This document shows positions 33,919 through 41,985 of a stretch of 64,000 bases of DNA, piece after piece. The notes under the pieces are model-generated. The model was not told the origin of the DNA, ran no database searches, and saw only the letters and a list, made by a program, of their open reading frames with translations. Origin of the DNA: WHSW01 sp963842795 (GTDB taxonomy: Bacteria > Actinomycetota > Thermoleophilia > Solirubrobacterales > 70-9); assembly GCA_963842795.1 (NCBI GenBank), contig CAWJHV010000013.1, positions 77,784 through 141,783 on the forward strand. The letters run 5' to 3'. Every line of letters begins with the position of its first letter. Position 1 is the stretch's first letter. Both the position numbers and the translations under genes were made by a program.

Positions 33919-35802
33919 CTATGCCCCGGGGTCGCAGTAGCGATCCTGGCTGAGCTCTTCCCATCGATCGGCCAGCGTCGAGTTGAGAAGCCGCCCCGAT
34001 TGCTCTTCGACGCGCGGGTGGAGGTCGTCGGCGAACTCGCAGGGCGTGAGACGAAGCCCGCGGGACTGGGTGTTGAAGATCTCCGCCTGGATCTCGACGA
34101 CCGTCGGGCTCTCGGTCGCGGGATCGCTGACGTAGTAGCCGCCGATCATCCGCGAGGCCGTCTCGCTCAGGGCGAAGTCCTGAACGGGGTAGCCGCTCAC
34201 CGAGCCCTCCCCGACCGTGTTCCCGTACCGCGTCAGCTGCTGGTACGGCGCCTGCAGGTCCTCGGCCTTGCTCGAGTCCGCCGGAATGCCGAGTTGCGGC
34301 GGGGAGCTGTGGATGCTCAGCAGCCGGTAGCGATCCCTGTCCTCGTCCCAGTCGAGCGCGAACGGGACCAGCAGCTCACCCGGCTTCGCCAGCGACCCGA
34401 AGGCGCCGATCAGCTCCTCGGCGCCATCGTCGTCGACGTCGGCGATGCCACGGAACTGGTAGACGGCCGGGTTCTTCGGTTCGAAGCGAAACCGGCCGAC
34501 GAGCCGCTCGCCGACGACGTCGTAGACGCGGAGCTCATCGGCCCGGGAGGTCTCATCGTCATAGCTCGGGACCTCGTCTCTGAAACCGAACACGAACGAT
34601 TCCGAGCCGGACCCGTGGAAGTCGACGCGCTCGATCGCTCGGCCGGCAGAGGTCCGCTCGCCGGCGTTGCCCTCGCTGGTGATCTCGTCAGCCTGCTGGG
34701 CGATCGTCGGCGGCACCGGCTTGCTGATGCTGGAGGCCAGGCCGATCACGCACACGGCCGCGACGGCGATCAGGCAACCGGCCAGCGGCGCGAGCAGCAA
34801 CTTGTCCTCCCAGACGCCCCCAAGCCTCGAACGCCATGTCGACGCGAGGCCGGTCGCGGGAGGCGCGGTCTCGACATCCGCCGGGAGCAGGACCGGCGGC
34901 TCGCCCTGCTTGCCGGTCGCCGCCAGGGCCGCACCGATGCCCGGGGAGAGGTCGTCGACGGGATAGAGCTCGCGCGCCCTCGGCGCCTCGTGCTCGGGAT
35001 CGAGCTCGGACGGCACCCTGAACGCGCGCGCCCGGGCGGCGACCGCCTTCGCGAACTCGCCGGGCTCGCCGTCGGCGGCCAGGAGGGCGTCCCAGGTCGA
35101 CTCGCGGATCGTGGCGACCACGGTCACCGCGGGCCGTGACGGGTCGCCCGCCTCCCGCCGCTCGTGGGTGGCGCGAAAGGCGTCCAGCCGCGGGCCGTCG
35201 AGCGCGCCCGAGAAGCGCTCCAGCCCGTCGAGCCAGAGCACGACCCGATCGGCATCGCACTCGGGATCGAGGCGAGTGCAGTCGAGGTCGGGATTCTCGT
35301 CGAGCAGGGTGCGGAGCCCGTCGGCGTCGCTCGGGACGATCACCCACGTGCCGGCGAGCGCTGCCCTCGACGCCTCGACGGCCGTGCGCGACTTTCCGGA
35401 CCTGGCGTCGCCGTAAACGAGCACCAGTGGCCCGGCGAGCGCCGCGCGGAGCTGATCATCGACCAGCCTCGGCGCGTATTCCGCGGCGGGCCGGTCGCCG
35501 CGACGCGGCGGGAAGACGCCGAGGTCGCCGGGGTCCGCTCCCTCGATCGGCGCGGCGGGGCAGCGCAGGGCGCCGGTGAGCAGGTCGCGCTGCCGCTCGG
35601 CCTCGGACTGGTCGGCCTTGCGAACCCGCAGCCGTTCGCCCGCGAGGGTCGCCAGAACGACCGCGACCACGATCAGCACGCTCACCCACTCGCGCGGGTT
35701 GAAGGCGCCGATCGCCTGCTGCAGCGCCTGCAGCGCGACGATCGCCAGGGCGAGCGCGGCCGCCCCCGTGACGCCGGCTCGCGCCACGTCGCGGGTCCGC
35801 AC
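33919..35802 (-). CDS. Membrane-spanning P-loop ATPase with extracytoplasmic sensor-like domain, unknown family
   Basis: 627 residues; GTG at 35802 with GAAGGTGAG upstream. Layout: two N-terminal helices (about 10-30 and 38-55), a cytoplasmic P-loop domain (Walker A GDARSGKS at 131-138, Walker B VVLWLDGLER at about 187-196, then VTVVATIRESTWD, a sensor-like strand), a third membrane helix (about 337-357), then about 260 extracytoplasmic residues. That part contains FRGIADVDDDGAEELIG, which looks like an FG-GAP/VCBS calcium-type repeat, and FVFGFRDEVPSYDDE. The ATPase resembles STAND-type signalling NTPases. Having the ATPase inside and a propeller-like domain outside suggests transmembrane signalling. 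No named family is recognised and no effector is next to it. Confidence 0.7.
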   Translation of the reverse strand: MRTRDVARAGVTGAAALALAIVALQALQQAIGAFNPREWVSVLIVVAVVLATLAGERLRVRKADQSEAERQRDLLTGALRCPAAPIEGADPGDLGVFPPRRGDRPAAEYAPRLVDDQLRAALAGPLVLVYGDARSGKSRTAVEASRAALAGTWVIVPSDADGLRTLLDENPDLDCTRLDPECDADRVVLWLDGLERFSGALDGPRLDAFRATHERREAGDPSRPAVTVVATIRESTWDALLAADGEPGEFAKAVAARARAFRVPSELDPEHEAPRARELYPVDDLSPGIGAALAATGKQGEPPVLLPADVETAPPATGLASTWRSRLGGVWEDKLLLAPLAGCLIAVAAVCVIGLASSISKPVPPTIAQQADEITSEGNAGERTSAGRAIERVDFHGSGSESFVFGFRDEVPSYDDETSRADELRVYDVVGERLVGRFRFEPKNPAVYQFRGIADVDDDGAEELIGAFGSLAKPGELLVPFALDWDEDRDRYRLLSIHSSPPQLGIPADSSKAEDLQAPYQQLTRYGNTVGEGSVSGYPVQDFALSETASRMIGGYYVSDPATESPTVVEIQAEIFNTQSRGLRLTPCEFADDLHPRVEEQSGRLLNSTLADRWEELSQDRYCDPGA

Positions 35803-35916
35803 CTAGCTCACCTTCCCGGCCCCTCGGCGATCGGGCGGGCGCTCCATGTGACGATCGTAACCCGCCTCGCTGACAATGCCCCGGCTCGACCCTGGAACCG
35901 GGAAGGAGGGCCGGCC

Positions 35917-36345
35917 CTAGCCGGCGAAGTCCTCGTTGAGCTGCGCGATGCGGACCGAGTTGCCGGAGGGATCCCGGAAGCCGGAGTCGATCCCGTACGG
36001 CCGCTCCTCGAGGGGGTCGGTGAACTCGACACCGCGGCCCTTGAGCTCCTCGTAGGCGGACTTGACGTCGTCGGTGGTCAGGAAGACCGTCCCGGCGAAG
36101 CCCTTGGCCATCAGGGCGGCCACCTGCGAGCGGGTGTCCTCGTCCATGACCGGCGCGCCCGGGATCGCCATCAGCACGATCGAGACGTCCTCCTGCCCGG
36201 GCGGGCCGACGGCCAGCCAGCGGAAGTCGCCGAGCTCCGGGAGCGTCACGTCCGCGCGGACCTCCATGCCGACCTTGTCCCTCCAGAAGGCGAGCGCCTC
36301 GTCCTGGTCGTGGACCCAGAGCTGCGCGTTTGCGATCTTCATCAT
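35917..36345 (-). CDS. VOC-family (glyoxalase-like) metalloprotein
   Basis: 142 residues from the first of two adjacent ATGs (36345), AAGGAG 7 bases upstream. Two beta-alpha-beta-beta-beta modules of the vicinal-oxygen-chelate fold: MKIANAQLWVHDQDEALAFWRDKVGMEVRADV, GDFRWLAVGPPGQEDVSIVLM, GFAGTVFLTTDDVKSAYEELKGRGVEFTDPLEERPYGIDSGFRDPSGNSVRIAQ (given here in pieces: FLTTDDVKSAYEELKGRGVE and GIDSGFRDPSGNSVRI). Members include glyoxalases, dioxygenases and antibiotic-binding proteins. It sits directly downstream of an AraC-type regulator, a pairing that recurs in actinobacteria. Confidence 0.88.
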   Translation of the reverse strand: MMKIANAQLWVHDQDEALAFWRDKVGMEVRADVTLPELGDFRWLAVGPPGQEDVSIVLMAIPGAPVMDEDTRSQVAALMAKGFAGTVFLTTDDVKSAYEELKGRGVEFTDPLEERPYGIDSGFRDPSGNSVRIAQLNEDFAG

Positions 36346-36452
36346 CGGATGTCTCCTTGAATCGAGTGGGAACTGACGGCGAGCAAAGCTAGTCGCCGCC
36401 GCCGGCTCTGACTTCTCGAAACGTGCTGTCTTCGCGGCGCCGGTCCCGCGTC

Positions 36453-36863
36453 CTAGCGGGCGACACGATGCAGCGGCCGCGAGTAGGCGCGGACGAAGCA
36501 CGCCGGGACCAGCGCCCGCTCGGCCGCGGGCGGGTGCGCCGCGCGGTAGGCGGTCGGCGAGACGCCGAACGTGCGGGTGAAGCTGGTGGTGAAGGAGCCC
36601 AGACTGCGAAGGCCGACGGAGTAGCAGATCTCGGTGACCGAGCTGTCCGTGTTGCGCAACAGGGCCGCGGCGCGCTCGAGCCGGCGCGTGAGCAGGTAGG
36701 TGTGGGGCGGTTCCCCGAACGCGCGCCGGAACTCGCGGCTGAAATGCGCCCGCGTGAGGCCCGCGGCGGCCGCCATGTCGTCGACGGTGAGCGGCTCGGA
36801 GTAGCGCGCGTCGGCGAGGTCCTTGGCGCGGGTGAGGTGGCGGGCGGACGGGGCGAAGGCCAT
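36453..36863 (-). CDS. AraC-family regulator (DNA-binding domain only)
   Basis: 136 residues, essentially the two helix-turn-helix motifs of AraC with no sensing domain: LTVDDMAAAAGLTRAHFSREFRRAFGEPPHTYLLTRRLERA for the first and SSVTEICYSVGLRSLGSFTTSFTRTFGVSP for the second, ending in YRAAHP. Such short members usually control the gene next to them; the VOC gene follows 107 bp downstream on the same strand. It starts 21 bp after the acetyltransferase stop. Confidence 0.9.
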   Translation of the reverse strand: MAFAPSARHLTRAKDLADARYSEPLTVDDMAAAAGLTRAHFSREFRRAFGEPPHTYLLTRRLERAAALLRNTDSSVTEICYSVGLRSLGSFTTSFTRTFGVSPTAYRAAHPPAAERALVPACFVRAYSRPLHRVAR

Positions 36864-36884
36864 CGCCGTCAGTATTGCGCGCGC

Positions 36885-37757
36885 TCAGCCGTCCGACCGC
36901 GCCGGAGCCTCGTCCTCCCGATGGGACTCGTGCTGGGCGACCGCCCTCGTCCAGAGCCGCTCGAGCCGCTCGCGACCGAGCGCGCCGATGTCGATCCGGA
37001 ACTCGTCTTGCAGCATCGCCTCGAACTCGGCCGGGTCGGCGAGGACGCGGCGCTCGCGAAGGCCGGGGCCGTCGACGAACCAGGTCCGGGCGCGCAGGGT
37101 GACGATCCGGTCGGGGTAGGGGTGTTGGACGAGCAGCGCCTGGACGAAGCCCGACTCGGGCGAGGTCGAGAGGCGGTGGTGATGGGGCTCGAAATCCTCC
37201 AACGCCGCCGGGTGGTCGGCGAAGCGAAAGCCGGGCGACGAGCCATGCTCGTGCTGCTCGACCCACCAGCCCTCGCCGTCGCGTTCGACCCCGTACTCGA
37301 AGGCGCCGACCCGGTGGCGGCCGGCGACGAGCGGCAGCGGCTCGACCGGCCCCTCGCCCCATCCCGCCTCGGTGATGAACCGTCCCGCGTCCGGCGTGTC
37401 CACGACCAGCGCGAGGTGGTTCGTCGGCGCGCCGTCCGCGAACGCCGTCCGCTCGCCGACGATCGCCTCGCGGCGCTCGACCTCGAAGCCGAGCGTCTCG
37501 AGCAGGGTCAGCAGGACGGTGTTGACCTCGAAGCAGTAGCCGCCGCGGCCGCCGCGCAGGACCCGCTCGACCAGCGCGCCCGGCTCCAGGGGCTCGGACT
37601 CGCCGAGCTGGACCGCCAGGTCCTCGAACGGGACGCTGGTGACGAACGCGCGCATCGTCGTCCGTAGCCCCTGCGCATCGGTCGCCGGGGCGTCGGAGAG
37701 GCCGATGCGGCGCAGGAGCCGATCGCGCGTCGTCGCGTCGAGCGCGGCGTGCGTCAA
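36885..37757 (-). CDS. Arylamine N-acetyltransferase with Cys-His-Glu site
   Basis: 290 residues from a TTG at 37757 that overlaps the stop of the upstream gene (TTGA). Upstream residues in the same frame are Arg-rich and not family-like. NAT signatures: MRAFVTSVPFEDLAVQLGE, catalytic Cys75 in RGGRGGYCFEVN, His114 in TNHLALVV, and at the place of the third triad residue (usually DVGFG) the sequence is ITEAGWGEG, giving Glu130 instead of Asp. A Cys-His-Glu NAT has been described from Bacillus cereus, so this can be active. It transfers acetyl from acetyl-CoA to arylamines or arylhydroxylamines through an acetyl-cysteine. Confidence 0.88.
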   Translation of the reverse strand: MTHAALDATTRDRLLRRIGLSDAPATDAQGLRTTMRAFVTSVPFEDLAVQLGESEPLEPGALVERVLRGGRGGYCFEVNTVLLTLLETLGFEVERREAIVGERTAFADGAPTNHLALVVDTPDAGRFITEAGWGEGPVEPLPLVAGRHRVGAFEYGVERDGEGWWVEQHEHGSSPGFRFADHPAALEDFEPHHHRLSTSPESGFVQALLVQHPYPDRIVTLRARTWFVDGPGLRERRVLADPAEFEAMLQDEFRIDIGALGRERLERLWTRAVAQHESHREDEAPARSDG

Positions 37758-39460
37758 CTCGCCGGAGTGCCCACGGGCGCGGCGGTGGCCAGCCACTCGT
37801 GGACGTCGGCGATCGCGACCGAGCCCTCGCCGACCGCCGACGCGACGCGCTTGACGGCGCGGTGGCGGGTGTCGCCTACTGCGAACACCCCGGGGACGCT
37901 GGTCTCGTACGCGCTCGGGGGCCGCTCCAGGGGCCAGCGCTCGCGCGCCTCGGGAGTGGCGATCACGTCCGGGCCCGTGAGGAGGTGCTCGCCCGCGCCA
38001 CGCGCGATCTCGGGCGGCAGCCACGAGGTCCGGGGGCTCGAGCCGATGAGGATGAACAGCGCGGCGGCGTCCACCCTGGTGGTCTTCCCGCGCCCACGCA
38101 GCTCGAGCCACTCGAGGCGACCGTTGCCACCCCCGTCAACGACCTCGGTGCCGTACAGGACGTCGACGTTGGGGGTCGCGTCGATCGTCGTGCGCAGGTA
38201 CTGGGACATGTCGGCGGCCAGCGAGTCGCCGCGGACGAGCAGGCGAACCCGGCCGGCCGAGCGCGAGAGGTGCAGCGCCGCCTGCCCGGCGGAGTTGCCG
38301 CCGCCGATCACGTAGACGTCTTCGTCGGCGAGGCCGATGCCCTCGACGGTCGAGGCGCCGTAGTAGACCCCGGCACCCGTGAGCTGCTCCAGTCCCGGGA
38401 TGCCGATGCGCCGATAGGTCACGCCCGTGGCGAGCAGGACCGCTCGCCCGGACGCGATGTAGCCGCCGTCGCAACCGACTCCGTAGGGCTCACGCTCCAG
38501 CCCAAGCGAGACGACCTCGCGGCTGATCGCGAACTGGACGCCGAACACCCATGCCTGCTGGTAGGCGCGCTGGGCAAGCTCGGCGCCGGTGATCCCGCGG
38601 GCGAAGCCGAGGTAGTTGCGGATCAGCGAGCTCGAGCCCGCCTGCCCGCCGATCATCTCGCGCTCGAGCACCAGCGTGCGCAGGCCCTCCGACGACGCGT
38701 ACACCGCGGCCGAGAGCCCGGCCGGCCCCGCGCCGATGATCACCAGGTCGAAGTTCGGGTCGTCGACAGGCTCGGTGTCGACGCCGAAGGCCTCGACAAT
38801 CTCCTCGTTGCTCGGGTCGACGAGCACCGTCCCGTCACGCATGCGGACGACCGGGGCTTCGCCGGGGTGCTCGGTCACGCCCTCGAGCAGCCTCGCTCCG
38901 AACTCCGTTCCAGGAGAGGTGAACCCGTGCGGAACCCCGCTGCGGCGCAGCAGGTCGCGGATCTGGTGCGTCCGCGGCGCGGCCGGCTCGGCGACCACCG
39001 CGAGCTCGAACGAGCTCTCAGAGTGCTCTCGCGACCACTCGTGCAGGAACTCGGAGATCGCTCTGTGAAACTGCTCTTCGCCGGCGCGCGTGGGCTTGAG
39101 CACGTAGTAGTCGGCGCGGCCCGTCGCCATCGCGTGCAGGATGGTCTCCGCCGTCGGGCGATCGCCCCACGCACCCCAGTCGATCAGCAGCGCCCGCTTC
39201 GCCTGCGGGTGCAGGCTGCGCACGCGGTCGAGCAGCTCCGAGCCCGGCTTCTCCGCCATCCACACGTCCGCGAGCACCAGCGTCACGCGCTCGCCCCGGT
39301 CGCGCATCCGTTCGAGGTCGGCGGCCGCGGCCTCGGTCGACCCCTCGCAGACGATCCGGTAGTCGCCTTGGTACCGGCGCCGGAGCTCGGCCTCGGTGCG
39401 TGCAAGGGCGCCCGGGTCGTCGTCGGCGACGAACAGCACCGGCTTTGGGGTCCCGCTCAC
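37754..39460 (-). CDS. Fused response regulator / thioredoxin-reductase-like flavoprotein without CxxC
   Basis: 568 residues. Residues 1-140: CheY-like receiver (LFVADDDPGALAR, phospho-acceptor Asp in LVLADVWMAE, Lys in YYVLKPTRA). About 150-225: a glutaredoxin-like segment without its cysteines (IRDLLRRSGVPHGF, VRMRDGTVLVDPSN). From about 240: a thioredoxin-reductase fold with FAD motif LVIIGAGPAGLSAAVYASSEGL, MIGGQAGSSSLIRNYLGF, NADPH motif VYVIGGGNSAGQAALHLS, and the C-terminal FAD motif GVFAVGDTRHRAVKRVASAVGEGS. The redox pair expected as CATC reads YGASTVEG, so disulfide chemistry is impossible at that place. NCBI names such proteins fused response regulator/thioredoxin-disulfide reductase; a peroxide or redox signalling role is inference. 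Confidence 0.87.
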   Translation of the reverse strand: MSGTPKPVLFVADDDPGALARTEAELRRRYQGDYRIVCEGSTEAAAADLERMRDRGERVTLVLADVWMAEKPGSELLDRVRSLHPQAKRALLIDWGAWGDRPTAETILHAMATGRADYYVLKPTRAGEEQFHRAISEFLHEWSREHSESSFELAVVAEPAAPRTHQIRDLLRRSGVPHGFTSPGTEFGARLLEGVTEHPGEAPVVRMRDGTVLVDPSNEEIVEAFGVDTEPVDDPNFDLVIIGAGPAGLSAAVYASSEGLRTLVLEREMIGGQAGSSSLIRNYLGFARGITGAELAQRAYQQAWVFGVQFAISREVVSLGLEREPYGVGCDGGYIASGRAVLLATGVTYRRIGIPGLEQLTGAGVYYGASTVEGIGLADEDVYVIGGGNSAGQAALHLSRSAGRVRLLVRGDSLAADMSQYLRTTIDATPNVDVLYGTEVVDGGGNGRLEWLELRGRGKTTRVDAAALFILIGSSPRTSWLPPEIARGAGEHLLTGPDVIATPEARERWPLERPPSAYETSVPGVFAVGDTRHRAVKRVASAVGEGSVAIADVHEWLATAAPVGTPAS

Positions 39461-39537
39461 GACCCTCAGTCTAGGATCGCGCCGCCGGCCGGCCCGACGC
39501 CGGGCCCGCCGCCTGGCCGTGCGCTACAAATCGCCCC

Positions 39538-39822
39538 ATGGAGCTCAGCGGCTCGAACGACCAGGACGTTCGCGACCAGGCGGTCGAGAACCTGAAGCGC
39601 AAGCGCGCCTTCAACACGCAGATCGTCACCTGGCTGGTGATCAGCGTCCTGCTGATCGCGATCTGGGCGGCGACCGGGACCGACAACTTCTTCTGGCCGG
39701 TGTTCCCGATCGCCGGCTGGGGGATCGGCCTCATGCTCCAGGGCTGGTCGGTGTACGGGCCCGGGGCCCGGCCAATTTCCGAGTCGGAGATCGAGCGCGA
39801 GAGCGAGCGGCTGCGCCGGTAG
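39538..39822 (+). CDS. 2TM-domain membrane protein
   Basis: 94 residues. A charged helix (DQDVRDQAVENLKRKRAFNT), two membrane helices (IVTWLVISVLLIAIWAA and FWPVFPIAGWGIGLMLQGW) and a charged tail (SESEIERESERLRR). This is the widespread 2TM domain found in actinobacteria alone or fused to kinases; cellular role unknown. Divergent from the flavoprotein gene, 77 bp apart. Confidence 0.8.
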   Translation: MELSGSNDQDVRDQAVENLKRKRAFNTQIVTWLVISVLLIAIWAATGTDNFFWPVFPIAGWGIGLMLQGWSVYGPGARPISESEIERESERLRR

Positions 39823-39840
39823 CGCCGGTGGCGCCGATCG

Positions 39841-39972
39841 CTACGCGAGCGCGGCGACCAGCGCGATCGCGATCGCAGCCCCCACGAGCCCGACGGCGAG
39901 CGCAACCAGGTAGGCGAACCACCCCAGCTCCGGATCGGTAAGCGCCCGGACGAATCCCTTGTCAGCTCTCAA
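39841..39972 (-). CDS. Small single-helix membrane protein (putative)
   Basis: 43 residues from a TTG at 39972 with GAGGTG 5 bases upstream: MRADKGFVRALTDPELGWFA followed by one helix (YLVALAVGLVGAAIAIALVA). A longer version from an ATG at 40065 (74 residues) is possible, but its N-terminal part lacks a ribosome-binding site. It is convergent with the 2TM gene. No family recognised; confidence rests on the clear membrane helix and the RBS. Confidence 0.45.
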   Translation of the reverse strand: MRADKGFVRALTDPELGWFAYLVALAVGLVGAAIAIALVAALA

Positions 39973-40059
39973 GCCGCACCTCGACCACGCGGCCCTGTTC
40001 CCACTCCGCCGGATCTCAAACCGGACCCTGGCGATCTCGCGGCCGATGTCGTCCCTCCC

Positions 40060-40065
40060 TACCAT
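40060..40065 (+). promoter_or_regulatory. Likely -10 box, leaderless start
   Basis: TACCAT (TANNNT) ends 9 bases before the ATG at 40075. Confidence 0.4.
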
Positions 40066-40074
40066 CGCCGGCGA

Positions 40075-40434
40075 ATGAGAACCGACGGAACCCCCCAACC
40101 CGAGGCCGATCGCGACGACCTCGAGCCCAAGGAGGACGGAGCCGGCCTCGATCGGCGCACGCGCCTGGCGCTGGGCGGGCTGGTGGCGCTGGCGGCCGGC
40201 CTCGGGGTGGCGCTGGCGCTGATCGTCGCCGATCCACCGACCGAGAAGGTGTTCGTCACCGACACCGAGACCAAGACCAAGACCGAGGTGCCGACGACGA
40301 CCACGATCACCACGTCGACGAACATCACGACCTCGACGACGACAACGACGACCCAGACCGACGAGACGGTGACCGATACGACCACCGCGCCGCCGGAGAC
40401 CTCCACCGTGACCACCACGGTCACGGGGGAGTGA
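40075..40434 (+). CDS. Membrane-anchored Thr-rich stalk protein
   Basis: 119 residues. Acidic cytoplasmic start (TPQPEADRDDLEPKEDGAG), one membrane helix (LALGGLVALAAGLGVALALIVA), then about 65 residues dominated by Thr with Val/Ser/Pro (TDTETKTKTEVPTTTTITTS onward). Low-complexity Thr stalks of this kind are exposed outside the membrane and often glycosylated in actinobacteria. There is no other domain. Function unknown. Confidence 0.7.
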   Translation: MRTDGTPQPEADRDDLEPKEDGAGLDRRTRLALGGLVALAAGLGVALALIVADPPTEKVFVTDTETKTKTEVPTTTTITTSTNITTSTTTTTTQTDETVTDTTTAPPETSTVTTTVTGE

Positions 40435-40482
40435 GGAGCAGGTTCCGGGCCCGGATCGCCGACTGATCAGGGCGGGGCGTGG

Positions 40483-41901
40483 TCAGCCGTGGCGCTCGAC
40501 GAAGCGCCGGACCCAGTGGCGCGCCCGGTACCGCCCGCCGTACAGGGAGGGCACGTGGCCCCCGTTGCGGACCACCCGCAGGCGGGCGTCGGCGAAGTCC
40601 CGCACGACCGCCCGGCCCTCGCCGGGGCTGGTGGCGTTGTCGAGTTCGCCCGCGATCACGAGGGTCGGCATGGTGGGCGACGGAGCCCCCGGTGGCGCCG
40701 GTGGCTCGTAGAGGGGACTCGGCTCGGGCCAGGCGAGACATTCGGTGTAGCCGGCGACCGACTCGAGCGCGATCTCGCGCGGGGAGAACGGAGCGAAGGC
40801 GGGCTTCGGATACCCGCGGACCTCGGCGTGCAGCTGGCGCCGCCGCTCGGCGCCGCCGGCCTCCTTGCTCCACAGCATCGGATAGTCGTTGCAGCTCACC
40901 GCCAGCTCGTCGCCGCGCGAGTAGGCGCGGTAGATCCCGTAAGGGCCCGGGTCGGCGGCGGTCAGGCGCTTGTAGGGGCGGCGGTTGCCGTCCAGGTAGG
41001 CGCTGATCGCCAGGTCGATCTTGAGGAAGTTCCGCACCGGCGGCTCGTAGCCCCCCGACGCGATCGCGTCGAGCAGCGGCCCGACTCCCCGGGGGGTGCG
41101 CCGGAGCAGGACGACCATCCGGCGCAGGCGGCGGTTCGCGTTGCCGGTACAGGCAACCGTGCGGTCGCAGGCGATCTGTAGGGCCCGGATCCCGTTCCGC
41201 CACAGGCTCGGGTACCAGGGGCTCTCCCCGCGCACCGGGTAGGCACTGTCGAGGATGAGGGCGGCGAGCCGGTCGCCATGGCGGAACGCGTACGACTGGC
41301 CGAGGTAGGTTCCGTAGGAGTCGCCGTAGAGCGAGATCCGGTCGAACCCGAGCTCCTGGCGCACGGCGTCGATGTCGTCCGCGGCGGCCGACGTCCGGTA
41401 GGAGCCGTAACGGTCGCCGAGGATCCGCGCGCACTGGGCGACCCCCTGACGGTCGGTGCCGTACCCCTTCTGGAGCGCGGGACAGTCGATCGCCCGCGAG
41501 TGCCCGGTGCCGCGCATGTCGACCATCACCAGGTCGTGGCGGCGGAGCACCCGCCCGAACATGTGGACGTAGTAGCGGGCGCTGCCGATCGAGCCATAGC
41601 CCGGCCCTCCCTCGACGGCGAAGATCGGGCGGCCCGCCGGGGCGTCGGTGTCGCCCCGGCGCCGGACCGCATAGCGGATCGGGATCGTGCCCAGCGACGG
41701 GTCGGCGCGCTCGTACGGCACTCGCAGCGTCGCGCAGCGCAGCCGCTTCGGGCGGACGTGCTTCGGACAGGGGCCGAGCTGGGCGCCCGCCTCCGGGGCC
41801 GCGGCAGTCGCGTCGGGGCGGGACCCGGAGAGGGCGAGGGCGAGCACGACAAGCGAGCAGGCGGCGAGAGCGCCCGCCCACCGTCGGCGATCGGCCATCA
41901 A
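40483..41901 (-). CDS. Secreted alpha/beta hydrolase (tripeptidyl-aminopeptidase-like)
   Basis: 472 residues (adjacent ATGs at 41901 and 41898). Signal peptide WAGALAACSLVVLALALSGS. Hydrolase fold with oxyanion region FAVEGGPGYGSIG, VMVDMRGTGHS, nucleophile elbow ISLYGDSYGTYLGQ, Asp in LVIAGELDNATSP and His in RVVRNGGHVPSL. Lid and cap region carry cysteines (CDRTVACTGN, SCNDYPMLW). This is the Streptomyces TAP-like family; a peptidase or ester hydrolase acting outside the cell. It is read divergently from the YcaQ-type gene across repeat element A. Confidence 0.88.
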   Translation of the reverse strand: MMADRRRWAGALAACSLVVLALALSGSRPDATAAAPEAGAQLGPCPKHVRPKRLRCATLRVPYERADPSLGTIPIRYAVRRRGDTDAPAGRPIFAVEGGPGYGSIGSARYYVHMFGRVLRRHDLVMVDMRGTGHSRAIDCPALQKGYGTDRQGVAQCARILGDRYGSYRTSAAADDIDAVRQELGFDRISLYGDSYGTYLGQSYAFRHGDRLAALILDSAYPVRGESPWYPSLWRNGIRALQIACDRTVACTGNANRRLRRMVVLLRRTPRGVGPLLDAIASGGYEPPVRNFLKIDLAISAYLDGNRRPYKRLTAADPGPYGIYRAYSRGDELAVSCNDYPMLWSKEAGGAERRRQLHAEVRGYPKPAFAPFSPREIALESVAGYTECLAWPEPSPLYEPPAPPGAPSPTMPTLVIAGELDNATSPGEGRAVVRDFADARLRVVRNGGHVPSLYGGRYRARHWVRRFVERHG

Positions 41902-41985
41902 CCTCTGCTCCGCTCCATCGCCCGCCCCTCTCGCTCGCAGCCTCCGGCGTTCAACCTATCCGGTCGCGCGGTGAGCGTCGAGTGG

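Noticed and set aside
33919..35802. Anti-phage defence island around the membrane P-loop ATPase
   Set aside because: Neighbours are a CoA-transferase, an FAD oxidase and a VOC protein; no nuclease, toxin, restriction or CRISPR gene is near.
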